NCBI RefSeq assembly: GCF_012849215.1
Contig: NZ_CP051682.1
Location: forward strand, 1,922,001 to 1,986,000
DNA length: 64,000 nt
From: Mucilaginibacter robiniae
GTDB lineage: Bacteria > Bacteroidota > Bacteroidia > Sphingobacteriales > Sphingobacteriaceae
Reading direction: 5' to 3'
In this document: positions 42,993 through 53,885 of the stretch, piece after piece
Position numbering within the stretch: position 1 is the first letter of the stretch
How the letters are laid out: every line of letters starts with the position of its first letter
Made by a program: the position numbers and the translations under genes
Notes under the pieces: generated by a model
Told to the model about the DNA's origin: nothing
The model's input: the letters and a program-made list of their open reading frames with translations, nothing else
Database searches by the model: none

Positions 42993-43399
42993 CGGCTGTA
43001 CGCTTTGCTGACTTCCACTTCCCTCGCCGGCATGGCCGCTACCAGGGCTTTGTCCCAGATTGCCGGATGTTCCGCCGCCATCTGCAAAGCATTCACCAGG
43101 GCGGTAGAGGTGCCTTTTTCCTGCAACAACATCACCTTGTAAAGCGCCTTGAAGTCGTCAAGCTTCATGGAAGTCCCTGAGTTATTCAGCTCCTGCAGGA
43201 TGTCAACCTTGTGCTTGAGCAGCATCAGGTCCTGGCTGCTGTAGTTGGCTTCTTTGCCACCCAGCATGGTGACATAGATTTCGTCCGCATCGCGGGCATA
43301 AGTAACGACGCCGACCTTGCCCTGCTGGCGCACCGGGTCGTCGTGAAAATCGGGACGCACCAGTACCAGCGACCCGTTCAGGTTTTCAAAGTTTTTCAT
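42989..43399 (-). CDS. Small SH3-like ICE protein (paralogue A)
   Basis: A 136-residue protein from ATG 43399. Residues 1-60 form a beta-rich unit (SLVLVRPDFHDDPVRQQGKVGVVTYARDADEIYVTML), followed by a helical part (LDDFKALYKVMLLQEKGTSTALVNALQMAAE). The gene upstream (43419) encodes the same layout with an equivalent V-HP-L-DDP-G--G-IGV-T pattern, so the two are paralogues. The beta unit resembles an SH3-like barrel. No family name is recognised. It overlaps the M23 gene by four bases and is probably cotranslated with it. Confidence 0.75.
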   Translation of the reverse strand: MKNFENLNGSLVLVRPDFHDDPVRQQGKVGVVTYARDADEIYVTMLGGKEANYSSQDLMLLKHKVDILQELNNSGTSMKLDDFKALYKVMLLQEKGTSTALVNALQMAAEHPAIWDKALVAAMPAREVEVSKAYSR

Positions 43400-43418
43400 G
43401 ATTGGTTTCAATTAAAGG

Positions 43419-43829
43419 TTAGCGGCCGACCCTGCAGCCCCGGTATTCGCCGAGTGCCTCTTCCAGGCTCAGGGTGGCCAGGGGTTGCAGGTGTTCGTGC
43501 TGCTGCACGAGTTCGAAAGCCGTTCGGAACTGCCTGGCTGAACCATAGCGCTGGAGCAGCACCAGGGTATGCAGGTCATTTAAAACACCGGGCGACAGCG
43601 TTGTGGCCCGGTTCTCCATCAGCTCATACAGCTTTTCGGGTGGCTGCAGCACCTGTAAAGCACCGGCGCTGTAATGCGCCCGCATTTTATCGTCAAACCG
43701 GACGAGGTAATCATACTGGCCGCGGTCAGCTTCCGTGATTACACCAATCTGTCCCGTTCGCCCCGCAGGGTCATCCCAGAGCAGCGGATGCACCATCACC
43801 GTCAGCCCCGTCAGTTCGTCTGGATTCAT
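43419..43829 (-). CDS. Small SH3-like ICE protein (paralogue B)
   Basis: A 136-residue protein with the same architecture as its downstream neighbour: an N-terminal beta unit (LTVMVHPLLWDDPAGRTGQIGVITEADRG, then DYLVRFDDKMRAHYSAGALQVL) and a C-terminal helical segment (LNDLHTLVLLQRYGSARQFRTAFELVQQ). It lies between the coupling protein and paralogue A, with 11- and 19-bp gaps. A DNA- or protein-binding role in transfer is plausible, but nothing visible establishes it. Confidence 0.75.
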   Translation of the reverse strand: MNPDELTGLTVMVHPLLWDDPAGRTGQIGVITEADRGQYDYLVRFDDKMRAHYSAGALQVLQPPEKLYELMENRATTLSPGVLNDLHTLVLLQRYGSARQFRTAFELVQQHEHLQPLATLSLEEALGEYRGCRVGR

Positions 43830-43840
43830 GATGGATGGGA

Positions 43841-45844
43841 TTAGTTGTTTTTAAAAGATCCTTTGGGCGGTACAGGTGATTCGGCCGGCTTAAAGCGCGC
43901 AACCAGCACCTGCACCTCCTGGCTGATGCGGTGAAAGTTTTCACGGAGCTTTTCATCCTGCTTGCCCCCGAAATCATAAAACTCCGGCAGTTGCCGGTAG
44001 CCCTTCGCTTCCCGCTTGAGGGCTTCCATATCCAGGTTGATGCGGCAGTTCACCGCTGAGGTTTTGAACTCGCCGGTATAGTGTTCATTAGCATCGGTGG
44101 CAATGACGCCGACCATTTCGCCGCTGCCCAGAGAAGCAATTTTTCCGGCTGGAATCAGGACCTCCAGTTTCTCGTTCAGCGAGGTCGAGGTCTTGTTGCG
44201 GTCAATGGATAATCCTTCACCAATCTGCTTGGATTTGCCCAAGAGCCGTTCCAGCCATTCCAGCGTTTCCTTGTTGCGCACCGCACCGGAAAGCACCGTG
44301 CCAACGACCGAGGTAATGGTCGCCGCCGTATCCTTGCCGTACTGCTGGTTAAACTGCGGCAGTTCCTGCAGGCCCATCAGGACGGCTACTTTGTTCGAGC
44401 GGGCAGTCGCGATCAGGTTCTCTATCTTGTGCACAAACAGTGTAGGCACCTCATCCACGATGAGGGCGGATGGCAGGTTGCCTTTGGAGTTGATCAGCTT
44501 AACCAGCCGGTTAATGATGATGGAGTAGCAGGCCGAGTTGATGTTCTGCGTGTTTGGGTCATTGGCGAGCACCAGCATGCCGGGGCTGTCTTTCGCGGAT
44601 ATCTTCAGGTTGAAATCATCGCCGGAAAAGACCCAAAAAGTCTCTTTCGTGGCCAGCCGGCTGATAAAGATCTTGAGCGTACCGACCTGACCTTCGAGTT
44701 GGTCAAAAGCTTTGGCGTTATAAGCCGTCATAAACGGAGACAGCAGCGACTTGAGCTCCGGCTCGGACATGAGCGCGTTGAAGATATCCTCGTAGCTGCG
44801 GTTCAGCAGGGCCAGCACGTGCGGCAGGCTGGAATACCTGCCGCCCTCATGCTTGCTGAGAAAGTAGACGCAGGAAGCCAGGAAGTTAATAGCCGATTGT
44901 GTAAAGAACTGGTCACTGCCGCCGGAACGGTCACCTTTCTTTAAGGCTTCCACCAATGCTTCGGCCGTTTCTGCCGCATCCGCCAGCGTCCGGATATAGT
45001 CCGCCCGCCAGGGATTGATGCGCCGGCTGCGGGCCACGTTGTCCAGGTTGATGACATGGAAGGCAAAGTTTTTGAGCTTTCCCTGCTGCTTGGCGAGCAG
45101 GTAGTGGTAGTAAGCGATTTCCCCCAGGTCCGGAAACTTGAAGTCGTACAGACAGACCGCAAATTCTTTGGCAATGAGTTGCCGGATGAATGGATTGACA
45201 ATCGAAAAGCTCTTGCCCGAACCAGGCGTACCGATCACCATCGTACCCCGGAATACATTGCAGATATTGATCCAGCCTTTCCGGACGCGCTTTTCATGAT
45301 AGAACAGCATCGGGATATTGACCGAATGCTGCGTTTCCACTTTCTGCTGCGGCTGCAGAAAGCTTTCCGCATCCGAGTTCCATTTATCCTTGCCTAAGCC
45401 CGAACGGATGATCTTGGAGATATTATCCATGGCAAAGCTGATGAGCAGTGCGCCCAGCAACGAACACAACAGGTAAACCAGGTTATACAGCGAGGTAAAA
45501 GCGAACACCTGCGGTGAAGCCCGTCCGAAATAAATCAGGCTGCCGAAAAACAACAGCAGCCCTAAAGCCAGCGGGTAAAGGATATCCTGCGCCGGTTCCA
45601 GGTCCGTTTTTTTCTTCGAGATGGTTCCGACGCTGACCAGGCAAATGAGTCCAAACGTGGCCAGTTTGCTGTAAAGCAGTTCATGGTACACCGGCAGGCG
45701 GCCCAGCCTAGTGATGACGGAAACAAAAAAGCCCCAGAACGGGGCTGTCGGGTAAATGAATACGGCGGCTTCCAGCAGGATGGACACGTAAATGCCGCAT
45801 TGCAGGAAACCGTGCAGCTTTTGCTGCTCGCGCGTTTCTTCCAT
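43841..45844 (-). CDS. mobC: Type IV coupling protein (TraG/VirD4-like; MobC of Bacteroidota elements)
   Basis: A 667-residue protein with four N-terminal membrane segments (between residues about 15 and 140), Walker A GTPGSGKS at 205-212 after TMVIG, and a Walker B-like ALIVDEVPTLF with the downstream GLQELPQF sensor segment. It couples the relaxase-DNA complex to the mating channel at the inner membrane, using ATP. In Bacteroidota this protein is often called MobC and is encoded near mobA/mobB. Here it lies far from the relaxase, downstream of the tra genes and the giant helicase, a rearranged order. Confidence 0.92.
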   Translation of the reverse strand: MEETREQQKLHGFLQCGIYVSILLEAAVFIYPTAPFWGFFVSVITRLGRLPVYHELLYSKLATFGLICLVSVGTISKKKTDLEPAQDILYPLALGLLLFFGSLIYFGRASPQVFAFTSLYNLVYLLCSLLGALLISFAMDNISKIIRSGLGKDKWNSDAESFLQPQQKVETQHSVNIPMLFYHEKRVRKGWINICNVFRGTMVIGTPGSGKSFSIVNPFIRQLIAKEFAVCLYDFKFPDLGEIAYYHYLLAKQQGKLKNFAFHVINLDNVARSRRINPWRADYIRTLADAAETAEALVEALKKGDRSGGSDQFFTQSAINFLASCVYFLSKHEGGRYSSLPHVLALLNRSYEDIFNALMSEPELKSLLSPFMTAYNAKAFDQLEGQVGTLKIFISRLATKETFWVFSGDDFNLKISAKDSPGMLVLANDPNTQNINSACYSIIINRLVKLINSKGNLPSALIVDEVPTLFVHKIENLIATARSNKVAVLMGLQELPQFNQQYGKDTAATITSVVGTVLSGAVRNKETLEWLERLLGKSKQIGEGLSIDRNKTSTSLNEKLEVLIPAGKIASLGSGEMVGVIATDANEHYTGEFKTSAVNCRINLDMEALKREAKGYRQLPEFYDFGGKQDEKLRENFHRISQEVQVLVARFKPAESPVPPKGSFKNN

Positions 45845-45861
45845 GATAAATTTTATTAGAA

Positions 45862-48800
45862 TTAACGTTTTAAGGGGGAACGGACAGTGATCTCCGGCGC
45901 TTCCTCTTCGGTGATTTCAGGTTCCGTAGCTGGTTGCTGTTCCTGCTGCTCCCGTTCGCGGATCGTGCGGGTGATCTCTTCTTCCAGTACGGTGAGGCTG
46001 ACTTTGAGTTCGCGGAGCTCGGTTTCCTTGTCAAAAGGCTTAAGCGTCAGTTGCCGTACCTGCGGTATTTTCTCCTCCAGTTCCGTCAGTTCCTGACGAT
46101 ATTTTTCTACAATGCTGCCGACCCGGTCAATGCTGTTTAGAAAATAACGGGCCGCCAGCTTCGGGTTGTCCACGTTAGGGGCGCCGTCATTCTGCAAATA
46201 ACGGATGCCGGTATCGCGGCTCTCCGCGTATAGGCGCCGGATCTTCTCGTTACCCTCATCCAGGTAATTGACCCTCAAACTGACATACAGATCGAAGCCG
46301 TACAGTTCACCAATCCGCTGTTCATTACCGTTACCTTTCGGCTCCCATTTGTGGTACAACCGGATCAATTGCTTGCCGATAGCAACGGCATCAGCGTCAG
46401 GAAAATCAAATAACCTGACCGGGTTCCGTTTCACGCCCTCCTCGTCGTAACGTAACACCTTCCGGTAAGTATTTTCGTCCGCCCTGGCCAGCTCCAGCCT
46501 TTCCGAGGTACTGACTTTCCTGCTTTCCAGATCTTCCAGCAGATAGCGGCTGCGGGCCACTTCCTTGAAATGGGCAGATTTGTAACTTTCCAGTTCCGCG
46601 ATCTTCTTCTCCAAACGGGTTTTCTCCAGCAGGGACGTATCACCGGACAGGATGGCGATGTACTCAGAGAAGTTCATTCCGCTTTGCTCGTCCATCGCAC
46701 CTTCATCCAGGGTGCGGACGACCAATTGGTCGCTTTTCATCTGGCTGATGAAGGTCTGCTTGTTCTTGAGCAGGTTGAACTTGTAATTATCCAGTGATTG
46801 CTCCACCGCATAAATAAAGTTCCTGACTCTGTTCTCATAATGCGCTTTGGCCAGCCAGTTGCCCTGCCGGGCACCGCGGCCGTTTCGCTGCTCCAGTTCT
46901 GACGGCTTCCACGGAATGTCCAGGTGATGCATGGCGACAATGCGCTTCTGCACGTTCAGTCCCGTACCTGCTTTTTCGGTGCTGCCCAGCAGGATGCGGA
47001 TACGCCCGTCATTCATCAGGGAGAACAGTTCCTTCTTCTTCCGGTCGGTCCAGTCATGGATAAAGGTGATCTCAGCGGCAGGCACGCCAAAGTCCTCCAC
47101 GAGTTTCTGCCGCAAGGCATCGTAGACGTTGAACCCGTCCGGCCGCGGTGTGCCTATATCACTGAAGACAATCTGGGTGCCGCGGTGCCGCGTGCTCTGG
47201 TGGTAAATTTCCGCAACCTGCCGGGCGCAGACGCTGACCTTGCTCTGCGGATGATCATCAAAGGCGTGTTCATTGACCAGGCGCATATCTACTGCCATTT
47301 TCTTGGCATAATTGGTCGCGATAAGCATCCGGCCTTTGTCTTCTTCCGGTGTTAGCGGTCTACGCCCGAGCAGCGTGGCATCGCCTGATTTGGCGAACTG
47401 CATCAACTTTTTGATAAAGACCTGCTGATCCGGCGTGGGTTTGATGTTCACCAGGACCTCATCCAGCTCCGGCTTGTCCAGCTGAATATGCTTTGCGTTT
47501 TTGTAGTCCGTGATCTGGTTATAAAAGATCGCCAGCTCCGGCACCTTGATGAAATGACGGAAGCGCTCCTTGGCCCGGATCTCATTGGTAACGGAGAATT
47601 CGAAGTCCACCGTCTTCCGGGCGTACACCGCCGCCCAGGCATCAAAGTTCGAGATGGCCTGCCGTTCCATTTCATTCGGCCGGAGATACTTGAAGATCAG
47701 GTACATTTCCGTCAGGCTGTTGGAGATCGGCGTGCCGGACAGAAAGGTCGCATTCAGATCGGAACCGTTTCTTTCCTGCAGGGTGCGGATCGCAAAGAGC
47801 ATATTCAGCGCTTTCTGGCTGCCCTGCATGTTTCCCAGGCCTGCTACCCGGTTATGGCGCGTCGTGAAGGTCAGGTTCTTGAACTTGTGCGACTCATCAA
47901 TAAAGAGATGATCCACACTCATTTCCTGAAAATGAATCCCCCGATCCTTACGGGTGTCGATCGCACGCAGTACTTCCGAAAGCTTGTTTTCGAGATTGGA
48001 TTTCCGTATCTCCAGACCCTTCAGCATCTTGCGGCTGATCTCCCCGCCGAGGTCCCGCAGGGTTTCCAGGTCCCGCTCCACATTATCCAGTTCCGCTTCA
48101 AAAATTTGCTGCTGGATTTCCGGCGACTGCGGAATCTTACCGAACTGATCATGCGTCAGAATGACACAATCCCAGTTGTTGTTTTTGATCTCGTGGAACA
48201 GGCGCTGCCGTTTGGCCGGCTCAAAATCGTTTTCACCCGGCGCGAGCACCCGTGCCTTCGGGTAGGCTTTGCGGAACGTCTCGGTGATCTGCGCAACGTT
48301 GGCCTTTAGGGCCAGGATCATCGGCTTATGAATCAGTCCCACCCGCTTCATTTCAGCTGCGGCCACAATCATGGTGAGCGTTTTGCCCAGACCTACCTCA
48401 TGGTCGATCAGGGCGCCCCGGTTCTGAATCACCCGCCAAGCGGCGTCTTTTTGGGAATTATATAAGCCGCTAATACCAAGAGCCTTGAAATCCAGTCCCG
48501 GAAATTTCAGGTGACTACCGTCAAACTGACGCAGCACATAACAGTTAAAGGTCTCGTTGTAGATCGTTTCCAATAGCAGCTTGTCTTCCGGCGACTGCTC
48601 CTGCAGCCAGGCATTGTACTTTTCCCGGATCGATTCAATCTTCCGGTGCGCATTCTGGATGGCTTCGGTGTCCGGCATCCGTGCGGTTCTGCCGTCCCGT
48701 TCCACCGGATAGGTAATATAAGGACTCGTATTCTCCAGGGCATGTTCCAGTAGCGTGTGTGCGGTCATCCGGTCGCTGACTCTGGGAACCACGGCATATT

Positions 48801-51282
48801 CTTCGTTGGTAATCGTGTTACCCCGGCCGTAACTGACCTTAAAAGCATCGACAGACGGAAAATAGCCAACTGTCGTCTCGGTTTGAAACAGATCCGTGGC
48901 GAAGCGCTCGTAGAAGCTCACCGGTACCCAGCGTTCCCCCAGATTGAAGTCCAGCAGCTCAAATGGTATTTTCTCGGGCTGTACCCGACGTATGGCTGCC
49001 AGGCTCCGCGCGATCTGGAGGTTACCGGGTTCTTCCACGGAGATACGCTCTGCGGTTTTCAGTTTATCCACCACATTACCGGACAGGTAATTGTCGGTAG
49101 TCTCCCAGGCTCCGGATGCTGGATTTAGTAAAATTTGCTTTTCCAAACCACTCACTACCTGCTCCGTACTCAAGCCTGTATAGGAGGCAATAATTTCCAG
49201 ATCAACGCGACCGATATCATTCAGGCAGATCGCCAGGGCTTCCCCCGGATCTTCCGTCTGAACGGTTGCACGCTGCGCGAAAACCGGCCCGTGAAAGATA
49301 TCGGACTTCACAAACCGATCAGCTTCCCGCACCTCCAAGGAGGACAGCATTTTAAAGCCGAAGGCGGGATCCTGTAAAAGCCGCGCAGCGTTTTGATTTT
49401 TGTTCAGCTCACCGTATTTCACCACAAAGGCCTCGTAACTTTCGTTCAGGGCCTTTCTGAGTTCGGGAACCGGCATGAGCTGCTGCGATTCGCGGTCTGC
49501 CAGTTCCAGGTAGGTATCACGCAGCCGGACATAATCGCGGTAGAAACTGCTATCCGGCGGCGGGTCAAGCGGTTTGAAAACCGCCGCGGTTCCCTCGATT
49601 TTGCCCAGCAGACCTACCTGGTTCTCCCAAACCACAAGCGTGTCCTTCTCATAATAATGCGGCAGGTTCGTCATCTTCTTCGGGCGGTCAGCACCGATAG
49701 GAAACTGGCCGGCCAGTGTAGGATCGCCTTCATACCTGAAGTCATGGGCAAAGCGGCGCAGGGAAGCCGTGATCGCCTGCAAATGCTGACCGACGGAATG
49801 GCCCGTAAGCCAATGCGGAGGCGGGTTAACCTCAGCTACGTTGGAATATAGCCGGTACAAATACCGGTTGTTGACCTTCGCCTTAGCAGTAATCAGTAGA
49901 AGACTGTCATGAGCCGGTTTATCGGTGGTGCGCAGCACGCTGACGAGCCGCGCAGTTTCTGCGGTGACCGTTGCACGGTCCAGCTCGTCCAGGTACGCGC
50001 CCGCTACATTCGTTTGGGGTGCCTGATCAAACAGACCCAGCTGACCCAAAGATGCCTGTTCTTTGACCTCCGGCATGGGCAGAAAAGTCAATCGTTGCTC
50101 CGGCGAAGTTCCGGTGAAGGAAATGTTCTGCCACTTCCGGCGATCGATCCGCTGTAAGTCTGCGCTGAGCAAGGCCTCCAGCTGCTGTCCGATCTCCTCC
50201 ATTTCGCCGGATTGCCAGAGCACGCCGGCTGCCTGCCCGTAAGCGTTCGTCCTTTCCCGGAACGCATTGCCCAGCCAGCGTTCAGGCTGAGAAGCGAGGT
50301 AGCTGTTCACGGAGTATTCGCCGTGCGGGTTGCGCCGGGAGACGGTGTTGATCAGCGCGAGTTCCTCCGGCGTGAGCGTATCTTTATAATTGTTTTTCTG
50401 CACCGTCAGCAGGTGCGTACCCACTTCCACGTTGGCCGTCTCCAGCATCAGGTTGGCCGGTAATGCCGCCACGCTGATAAAGTCCGCCGAGGTAAACAGG
50501 AACTTCCGGGCGGTTTCGTTGGCCGGGCTGTTGAGGAAAGCATCCGTTACCAGGTAGGTCAGCAGGCCGCCATCGTGCAGCTTGTCCAGCCCTTTGGCAA
50601 AAAAGTAGTTGTGAATTTTGGAACTGATCCCTGCGCTGCGGTAGGCCGGGTCATAAACAGAGAAGTTGCCGAACGGAATATTGCTGATCACCAGGTCAGA
50701 GCGTTCCCGTTCCGAAGGCGATGTTTCTTCGAGTCCGCGGATCTGTACGCGGCCCGGGATTTCTGCACATTTAAAGATGGCCGACAGGATTCGGCCTGTC
50801 AGCACATCCTTCTCTACGGCATCAAAATGCTGCAGCTCTGGAAAAATCCGCAACGCCGGTAAGATGAAAGCGCCGGCACCCGCACTCGGTTCATACAAGC
50901 GCCTGGGCTGGATACCTACATCCGCCATCGCGCCATAAATGGCCCGGGGTAAAAACTTCGGCGTATAATACGATGTCAGCACGCTGTTCTTCAGCGAATC
51001 GATGGCCTGTTTGTAATCCCTTTCCGGCAGTTTGCCGCTCAGCAGCTGGTGCAGCGCCATCATCTGCGGATGCAATTTCTGGTCCGCAGCTGAAGCATTC
51101 ATCTGCTGCCAGGAAGCGAGATCGCCGTTGCCATAGAGGATGGCTTTGATGCCGCCGAAGCCGGCGTACTGCAGCAGCTTTTCGATAGCCTGACCGGCGT
51201 CGCTCAATCCTTCCGTAAAGTTCAGCGCGGCTTCAAGGGCAGCGATATTGTCTGCTAATTTTTTTTCGGTGTTGAATGCCAT
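45862..51282 (-). CDS. Giant DNA methyltransferase-helicase (DarB-like)
   Basis: An 1806-residue protein. An N6-adenine methyltransferase domain (about 100-290) has motif [10 protein letters not shown] (131-139) and motif IV NIPF (201-204). A linker of about 650 residues contains [19 protein letters not shown] segments. A superfamily 2 helicase follows with Walker A HEVGLGKT (961-968), the DESH box (1129-1132), [10 protein letters not shown] and the motif VI region [15 protein letters not shown] helical C-terminal region ends in a Glu/Gln-rich tail. The layout is that of phage P1 DarB and related proteins found in conjugative elements, which protect incoming DNA from type I restriction. No separate specificity subunit or endonuclease is present. 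Confidence 0.88.
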   Translation of the reverse strand: MAFNTEKKLADNIAALEAALNFTEGLSDAGQAIEKLLQYAGFGGIKAILYGNGDLASWQQMNASAADQKLHPQMMALHQLLSGKLPERDYKQAIDSLKNSVLTSYYTPKFLPRAIYGAMADVGIQPRRLYEPSAGAGAFILPALRIFPELQHFDAVEKDVLTGRILSAIFKCAEIPGRVQIRGLEETSPSERERSDLVISNIPFGNFSVYDPAYRSAGISSKIHNYFFAKGLDKLHDGGLLTYLVTDAFLNSPANETARKFLFTSADFISVAALPANLMLETANVEVGTHLLTVQKNNYKDTLTPEELALINTVSRRNPHGEYSVNSYLASQPERWLGNAFRERTNAYGQAAGVLWQSGEMEEIGQQLEALLSADLQRIDRRKWQNISFTGTSPEQRLTFLPMPEVKEQASLGQLGLFDQAPQTNVAGAYLDELDRATVTAETARLVSVLRTTDKPAHDSLLLITAKAKVNNRYLYRLYSNVAEVNPPPHWLTGHSVGQHLQAITASLRRFAHDFRYEGDPTLAGQFPIGADRPKKMTNLPHYYEKDTLVVWENQVGLLGKIEGTAAVFKPLDPPPDSSFYRDYVRLRDTYLELADRESQQLMPVPELRKALNESYEAFVVKYGELNKNQNAARLLQDPAFGFKMLSSLEVREADRFVKSDIFHGPVFAQRATVQTEDPGEALAICLNDIGRVDLEIIASYTGLSTEQVVSGLEKQILLNPASGAWETTDNYLSGNVVDKLKTAERISVEEPGNLQIARSLAAIRRVQPEKIPFELLDFNLGERWVPVSFYERFATDLFQTETTVGYFPSVDAFKVSYGRGNTITNEEYAVVPRVSDRMTAHTLLEHALENTSPYITYPVERDGRTARMPDTEAIQNAHRKIESIREKYNAWLQEQSPEDKLLLETIYNETFNCYVLRQFDGSHLKFPGLDFKALGISGLYNSQKDAAWRVIQNRGALIDHEVGLGKTLTMIVAAAEMKRVGLIHKPMILALKANVAQITETFRKAYPKARVLAPGENDFEPAKRQRLFHEIKNNNWDCVILTHDQFGKIPQSPEIQQQIFEAELDNVERDLETLRDLGGEISRKMLKGLEIRKSNLENKLSEVLRAIDTRKDRGIHFQEMSVDHLFIDESHKFKNLTFTTRHNRVAGLGNMQGSQKALNMLFAIRTLQERNGSDLNATFLSGTPISNSLTEMYLIFKYLRPNEMERQAISNFDAWAAVYARKTVDFEFSVTNEIRAKERFRHFIKVPELAIFYNQITDYKNAKHIQLDKPELDEVLVNIKPTPDQQVFIKKLMQFAKSGDATLLGRRPLTPEEDKGRMLIATNYAKKMAVDMRLVNEHAFDDHPQSKVSVCARQVAEIYHQSTRHRGTQIVFSDIGTPRPDGFNVYDALRQKLVEDFGVPAAEITFIHDWTDRKKKELFSLMNDGRIRILLGSTEKAGTGLNVQKRIVAMHHLDIPWKPSELEQRNGRGARQGNWLAKAHYENRVRNFIYAVEQSLDNYKFNLLKNKQTFISQMKSDQLVVRTLDEGAMDEQSGMNFSEYIAILSGDTSLLEKTRLEKKIAELESYKSAHFKEVARSRYLLEDLESRKVSTSERLELARADENTYRKVLRYDEEGVKRNPVRLFDFPDADAVAIGKQLIRLYHKWEPKGNGNEQRIGELYGFDLYVSLRVNYLDEGNEKIRRLYAESRDTGIRYLQNDGAPNVDNPKLAARYFLNSIDRVGSIVEKYRQELTELEEKIPQVRQLTLKPFDKETELRELKVSLTVLEEEITRTIREREQQEQQPATEPEITEEEAPEITVRSPLKR

Positions 51283-51498
51283 TTAAACCTCCTGTAAATA
51301 GTCTGCAATCGTCCCGATCACTTCGTAGCGAAGAAACCGGTCGTCATCATTCAGGCCCTCAAGCAGCGGTGCACAGAGCTCCTGGATATTGGTCAGCTCG
51401 TAACGCAGGATCCCCAGGTTGGAGAAGCGGAGGTATACTGCCAGAAACTCCTCCTCCAGTACGAGCCTGAGGTAATCGTAAGCGATGGATTCGGTCAT
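51283..51498 (-). CDS. Small acidic protein of unknown function
   Basis: A 71-residue acidic, helical protein (TESIAYDYLRLVLEEEFLAVYLRFSNLGIL). Its stop codon directly abuts the ATG of the 1806-residue methyltransferase-helicase (no gap), and it follows traN by 9 bp. That suggests it is translated together with the giant protein and might bind it. There is no signal peptide, membrane helix or recognised domain. Confidence 0.65.
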   Translation of the reverse strand: MTESIAYDYLRLVLEEEFLAVYLRFSNLGILRYELTNIQELCAPLLEGLNDDDRFLRYEVIGTIADYLQEV

Positions 51499-51507
51499 GA
51501 TGAACTG

Positions 51508-52299
51508 TTAAAAAGAGATGACGTCGGCGTTCAGGATGTCGCGGTAAGGAATGCTCAGGGTCAGGAGACGGCCGGAGATGGGTTTCTCACTCACCTCAAT
51601 GGTCAGCCGCTTATTCCCCGGGTAGGACACCTTTTTGAACACGAAGATGTTGCGGTAGCCTTTGCTGAACTCTGGAATAGCAAACAGCGTGAATTCGGGC
51701 CTGATCTCCACGGACTGGTTATTGGCCGCCTTGGTTACTCTTTTGTCTTCAATTTTGAAACGAAGCCCGTCCACGGTATACTGTAGATTGGTTTTGTTCT
51801 CATACCCCAGATCCAGAAAGAGGTAGTCACCGGCAGTGTAGATATGATTGAGGTGCCCTTTCAGGCCGAAGGCTTTGGCACGCCCGAGCTGTTGATCCGG
51901 TTTTTTGGCGAACAGGCGCAGACACAGCGCGCGAAGCTGCGGCTCTGAAAAGCCGACGCCGGAAATATCCAGCGGCCGCATATCCTCCGGAGCGATGTCG
52001 ATGGTTTCCGTTCCGCCTCTGCCGGAAAGGACGTGGTACTGGGCGATGAATGTTTCGCCGGCAATCGTGACCGTGGCCTCCGCAGCAGTTCTGGTGCTGT
52101 CTTTCCATTTCAGGCGGAACAGATTTTTAAGCGGCAGGTCACCAGCCAGGCTTTTGGTAGAAATATCCACGTAGCGGATGGGTTCCGGCGACAGAAAATG
52201 CAGGGTGGCCCCGGCAGGCAGGTAAACCGTTTTTCCCGGCTGGGCCATCACCACAGCGGAAAGCAAGGAACACAAAAAATATAAAATCGTCTTTTTCAT
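51508..52299 (-). CDS. traN: Conjugative transposon protein TraN
   Basis: A 263-residue protein from ATG 52299, beginning a signal peptide (MKKTILYFLCSLLSAVVMAQ); upstream in-frame codons overlap traM and lack similarity. It has the TraN core of Bacteroidetes elements: ISGVGFSEPQLRALCLRLFAKKPDQ and YLFLDLGYENKTNLQYTVDGLRFKI. The periplasmic protein is VirB9-like, part of the outer-membrane core channel. It follows traM with a single base between the two genes. Confidence 0.9.
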   Translation of the reverse strand: MKKTILYFLCSLLSAVVMAQPGKTVYLPAGATLHFLSPEPIRYVDISTKSLAGDLPLKNLFRLKWKDSTRTAAEATVTIAGETFIAQYHVLSGRGGTETIDIAPEDMRPLDISGVGFSEPQLRALCLRLFAKKPDQQLGRAKAFGLKGHLNHIYTAGDYLFLDLGYENKTNLQYTVDGLRFKIEDKRVTKAANNQSVEIRPEFTLFAIPEFSKGYRNIFVFKKVSYPGNKRLTIEVSEKPISGRLLTLSIPYRDILNADVISF

Positions 52300-52300
52300 A

Positions 52301-53464
52301 TTAGTAAGTTTTTTGCGCTTTCTGCAGCGCGTCAGGGTCAATGAGGTAGATGAAGGAATTGAATTTGAGCTTAGCTTTGTTTTTCCGGATGATACCGGCA
52401 ATGGCGGAGGAGGTGGACTGGAAGAACTTGTCCAGCGTGCTCATCATAAACTGGCCCGACCCGGAGCCGCCGTCCAGCGTCACACCCTGAACGGAGCTGC
52501 CACCGAGGTCTTTAGAGAAATCACGGAAGGCGGATGCCGGCACATATAAGCCCGGCAGGCCATCCTGATCATAAATATCCAGCCGTACCGGGAGAATCTT
52601 GCCATCAACGAGGATCGAGGTCACGGCCAAGGCAACCCGCTGCCCGGAGAAGCCGGTCATCTGCGCATACAGGTAGGTGTCTTTGGGAATCAGCTGACCA
52701 CCGGCTTGGATATTGTCCAGCAACTTCAACCGTATTCTGGATCCGGCATAGCCGGTCACATTTTCGTCGATGACAGCAGTAATAAATGAAGCTTCGCTTT
52801 CCGGAACTACGGTGTTGAAGTTTGAATAATCATAAGGCACTTTGGAGACGGTCAGCCTGGGCAGGCTTTCCCTTGCTTTCATCAGTTGATCCGCCAGCTG
52901 TTTTTTGCGTTGTTCCTCTTTAAATGCGGGATCATTCTGCCGGGTCACACTGTCCATAATGCTCATTTGCTGGCGGAATACTTCCATGGGATCCGCCGGA
53001 CGATTGTTGGGGATGGATCTTTCTGATGAATGCTGACGCGCGGCAGCAACCGCAGCGGAAATATCCGGTGCTTCCATGTGTGTCCTGTTTCCGGAAAACA
53101 AGGGATAGGCATCCGGTTCGCGTACGCGCAACAGTTGCTGTATGGAGTCTGATTTTCGTTGCTGCACCGTTGGGTCAGCAGGCATGGAGGTCGGTAAACC
53201 AGACTTTTCTGAAGGAATAACGGCTACGGCACTCAGCCCATCAGCTCCCTTAAAGGTATTCCTGTAGGCATCCAGTTTGTCCGTCAATTCCTTTTTACGC
53301 ACGGCACCGGAAACGCTGCCTACATTGGTATTCAGGCTGTCTGACGCCTGCGCGATTGCCTGCGGCTTTCCCTTTGCACTATGCCATACATAAAAAAACA
53401 GGCACAGAAAAGGAAGTATGAGCAACGGCAAAACGAATTTGGGCTGTTTGAAATTAATGTTCAT
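52301..53464 (-). CDS. traM: Conjugative transposon protein TraM
   Basis: A 387-residue protein from ATG 53464. One membrane anchor (FVLPLLILPFLCLFFYVW, residues about 11-28), a long flexible middle rich in Gln and Ser, and a conserved C-terminal domain (LLDNIQAGGQLIPKDTYLYAQMTGFSGQRVALAV, then FRDFSKDLGGSS). This is the VirB10-like bridge of the Bacteroidetes type IV secretion system, anchored inside and reaching the outer core. The start overlaps the 3' end of the preceding TraL-like gene by 11 bp. Confidence 0.9.
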   Translation of the reverse strand: MNINFKQPKFVLPLLILPFLCLFFYVWHSAKGKPQAIAQASDSLNTNVGSVSGAVRKKELTDKLDAYRNTFKGADGLSAVAVIPSEKSGLPTSMPADPTVQQRKSDSIQQLLRVREPDAYPLFSGNRTHMEAPDISAAVAAARQHSSERSIPNNRPADPMEVFRQQMSIMDSVTRQNDPAFKEEQRKKQLADQLMKARESLPRLTVSKVPYDYSNFNTVVPESEASFITAVIDENVTGYAGSRIRLKLLDNIQAGGQLIPKDTYLYAQMTGFSGQRVALAVTSILVDGKILPVRLDIYDQDGLPGLYVPASAFRDFSKDLGGSSVQGVTLDGGSGSGQFMMSTLDKFFQSTSSAIAGIIRKNKAKLKFNSFIYLIDPDALQKAQKTY

Positions 53465-53885
53465 GTCTTTGATCAAATAATGATTTTTGAAGAACGGCCA
53501 GGCTGTCCAGTGCCTGACTGAGCCCGGCACTATCGGTAGCGGTCAGGTGTGTTTTTGCAGACAGGCTGTCAATGAAGCCTTTCAGCGTAATCATATGCCG
53601 CAGTTTTAAGGTCTTACCCATTAACTGGTTGAAACCCTCGCTGACCTGTGTTGCTTCGGTGGTTGACTTTCGGGTAGCTGGATACGGCTGCAGGGCGTGT
53701 GTGAAGGAAAGGATCACCGAGCCGAAGAGCAGGGCAGCCATAAAGGCGAACGTCCATTTCGGCTTCCTGCTGACCATCTTTTTGAAGCGCTGCACTGCCC
53801 TATCGAAATAGGGCCTGAATTCTTTACGGATTTCACTTTGCAGGGTATCCCGCGGGTCCCGGTTAGAATGTATTCTTTTCCACAT
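53454..53885 (-). CDS. TraL-position membrane protein
   Basis: A 143-residue protein from ATG 53885. A charged N-terminal helix (RNDPRDTLQSEI-like, with EFRPYFDRAVQRFKK) precedes a single transmembrane helix (KWTFAFMAALLFGSVILSF). A periplasmic helical part follows (GFNQLMGKTLKLRHMITLKGFIDSLSAKTHL). It holds the TraL place in the TraK-L-M-N order, but its sequence is not close to the short TraL I know, so the assignment is by position. It overlaps traK by 23 bp and traM by 11 bp, so all three are translationally coupled. Confidence 0.7.
   Translation of the reverse strand: MWKRIHSNRDPRDTLQSEIRKEFRPYFDRAVQRFKKMVSRKPKWTFAFMAALLFGSVILSFTHALQPYPATRKSTTEATQVSEGFNQLMGKTLKLRHMITLKGFIDSLSAKTHLTATDSAGLSQALDSLAVLQKSLFDQRHEH

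Noticed and set aside
47488..48309. A 273-codon plus-strand frame within the methyltransferase-helicase gene
   Set aside because: It lies opposite helicase motifs that are clearly coding, and shows no domain. High G+C content makes such shadows common.
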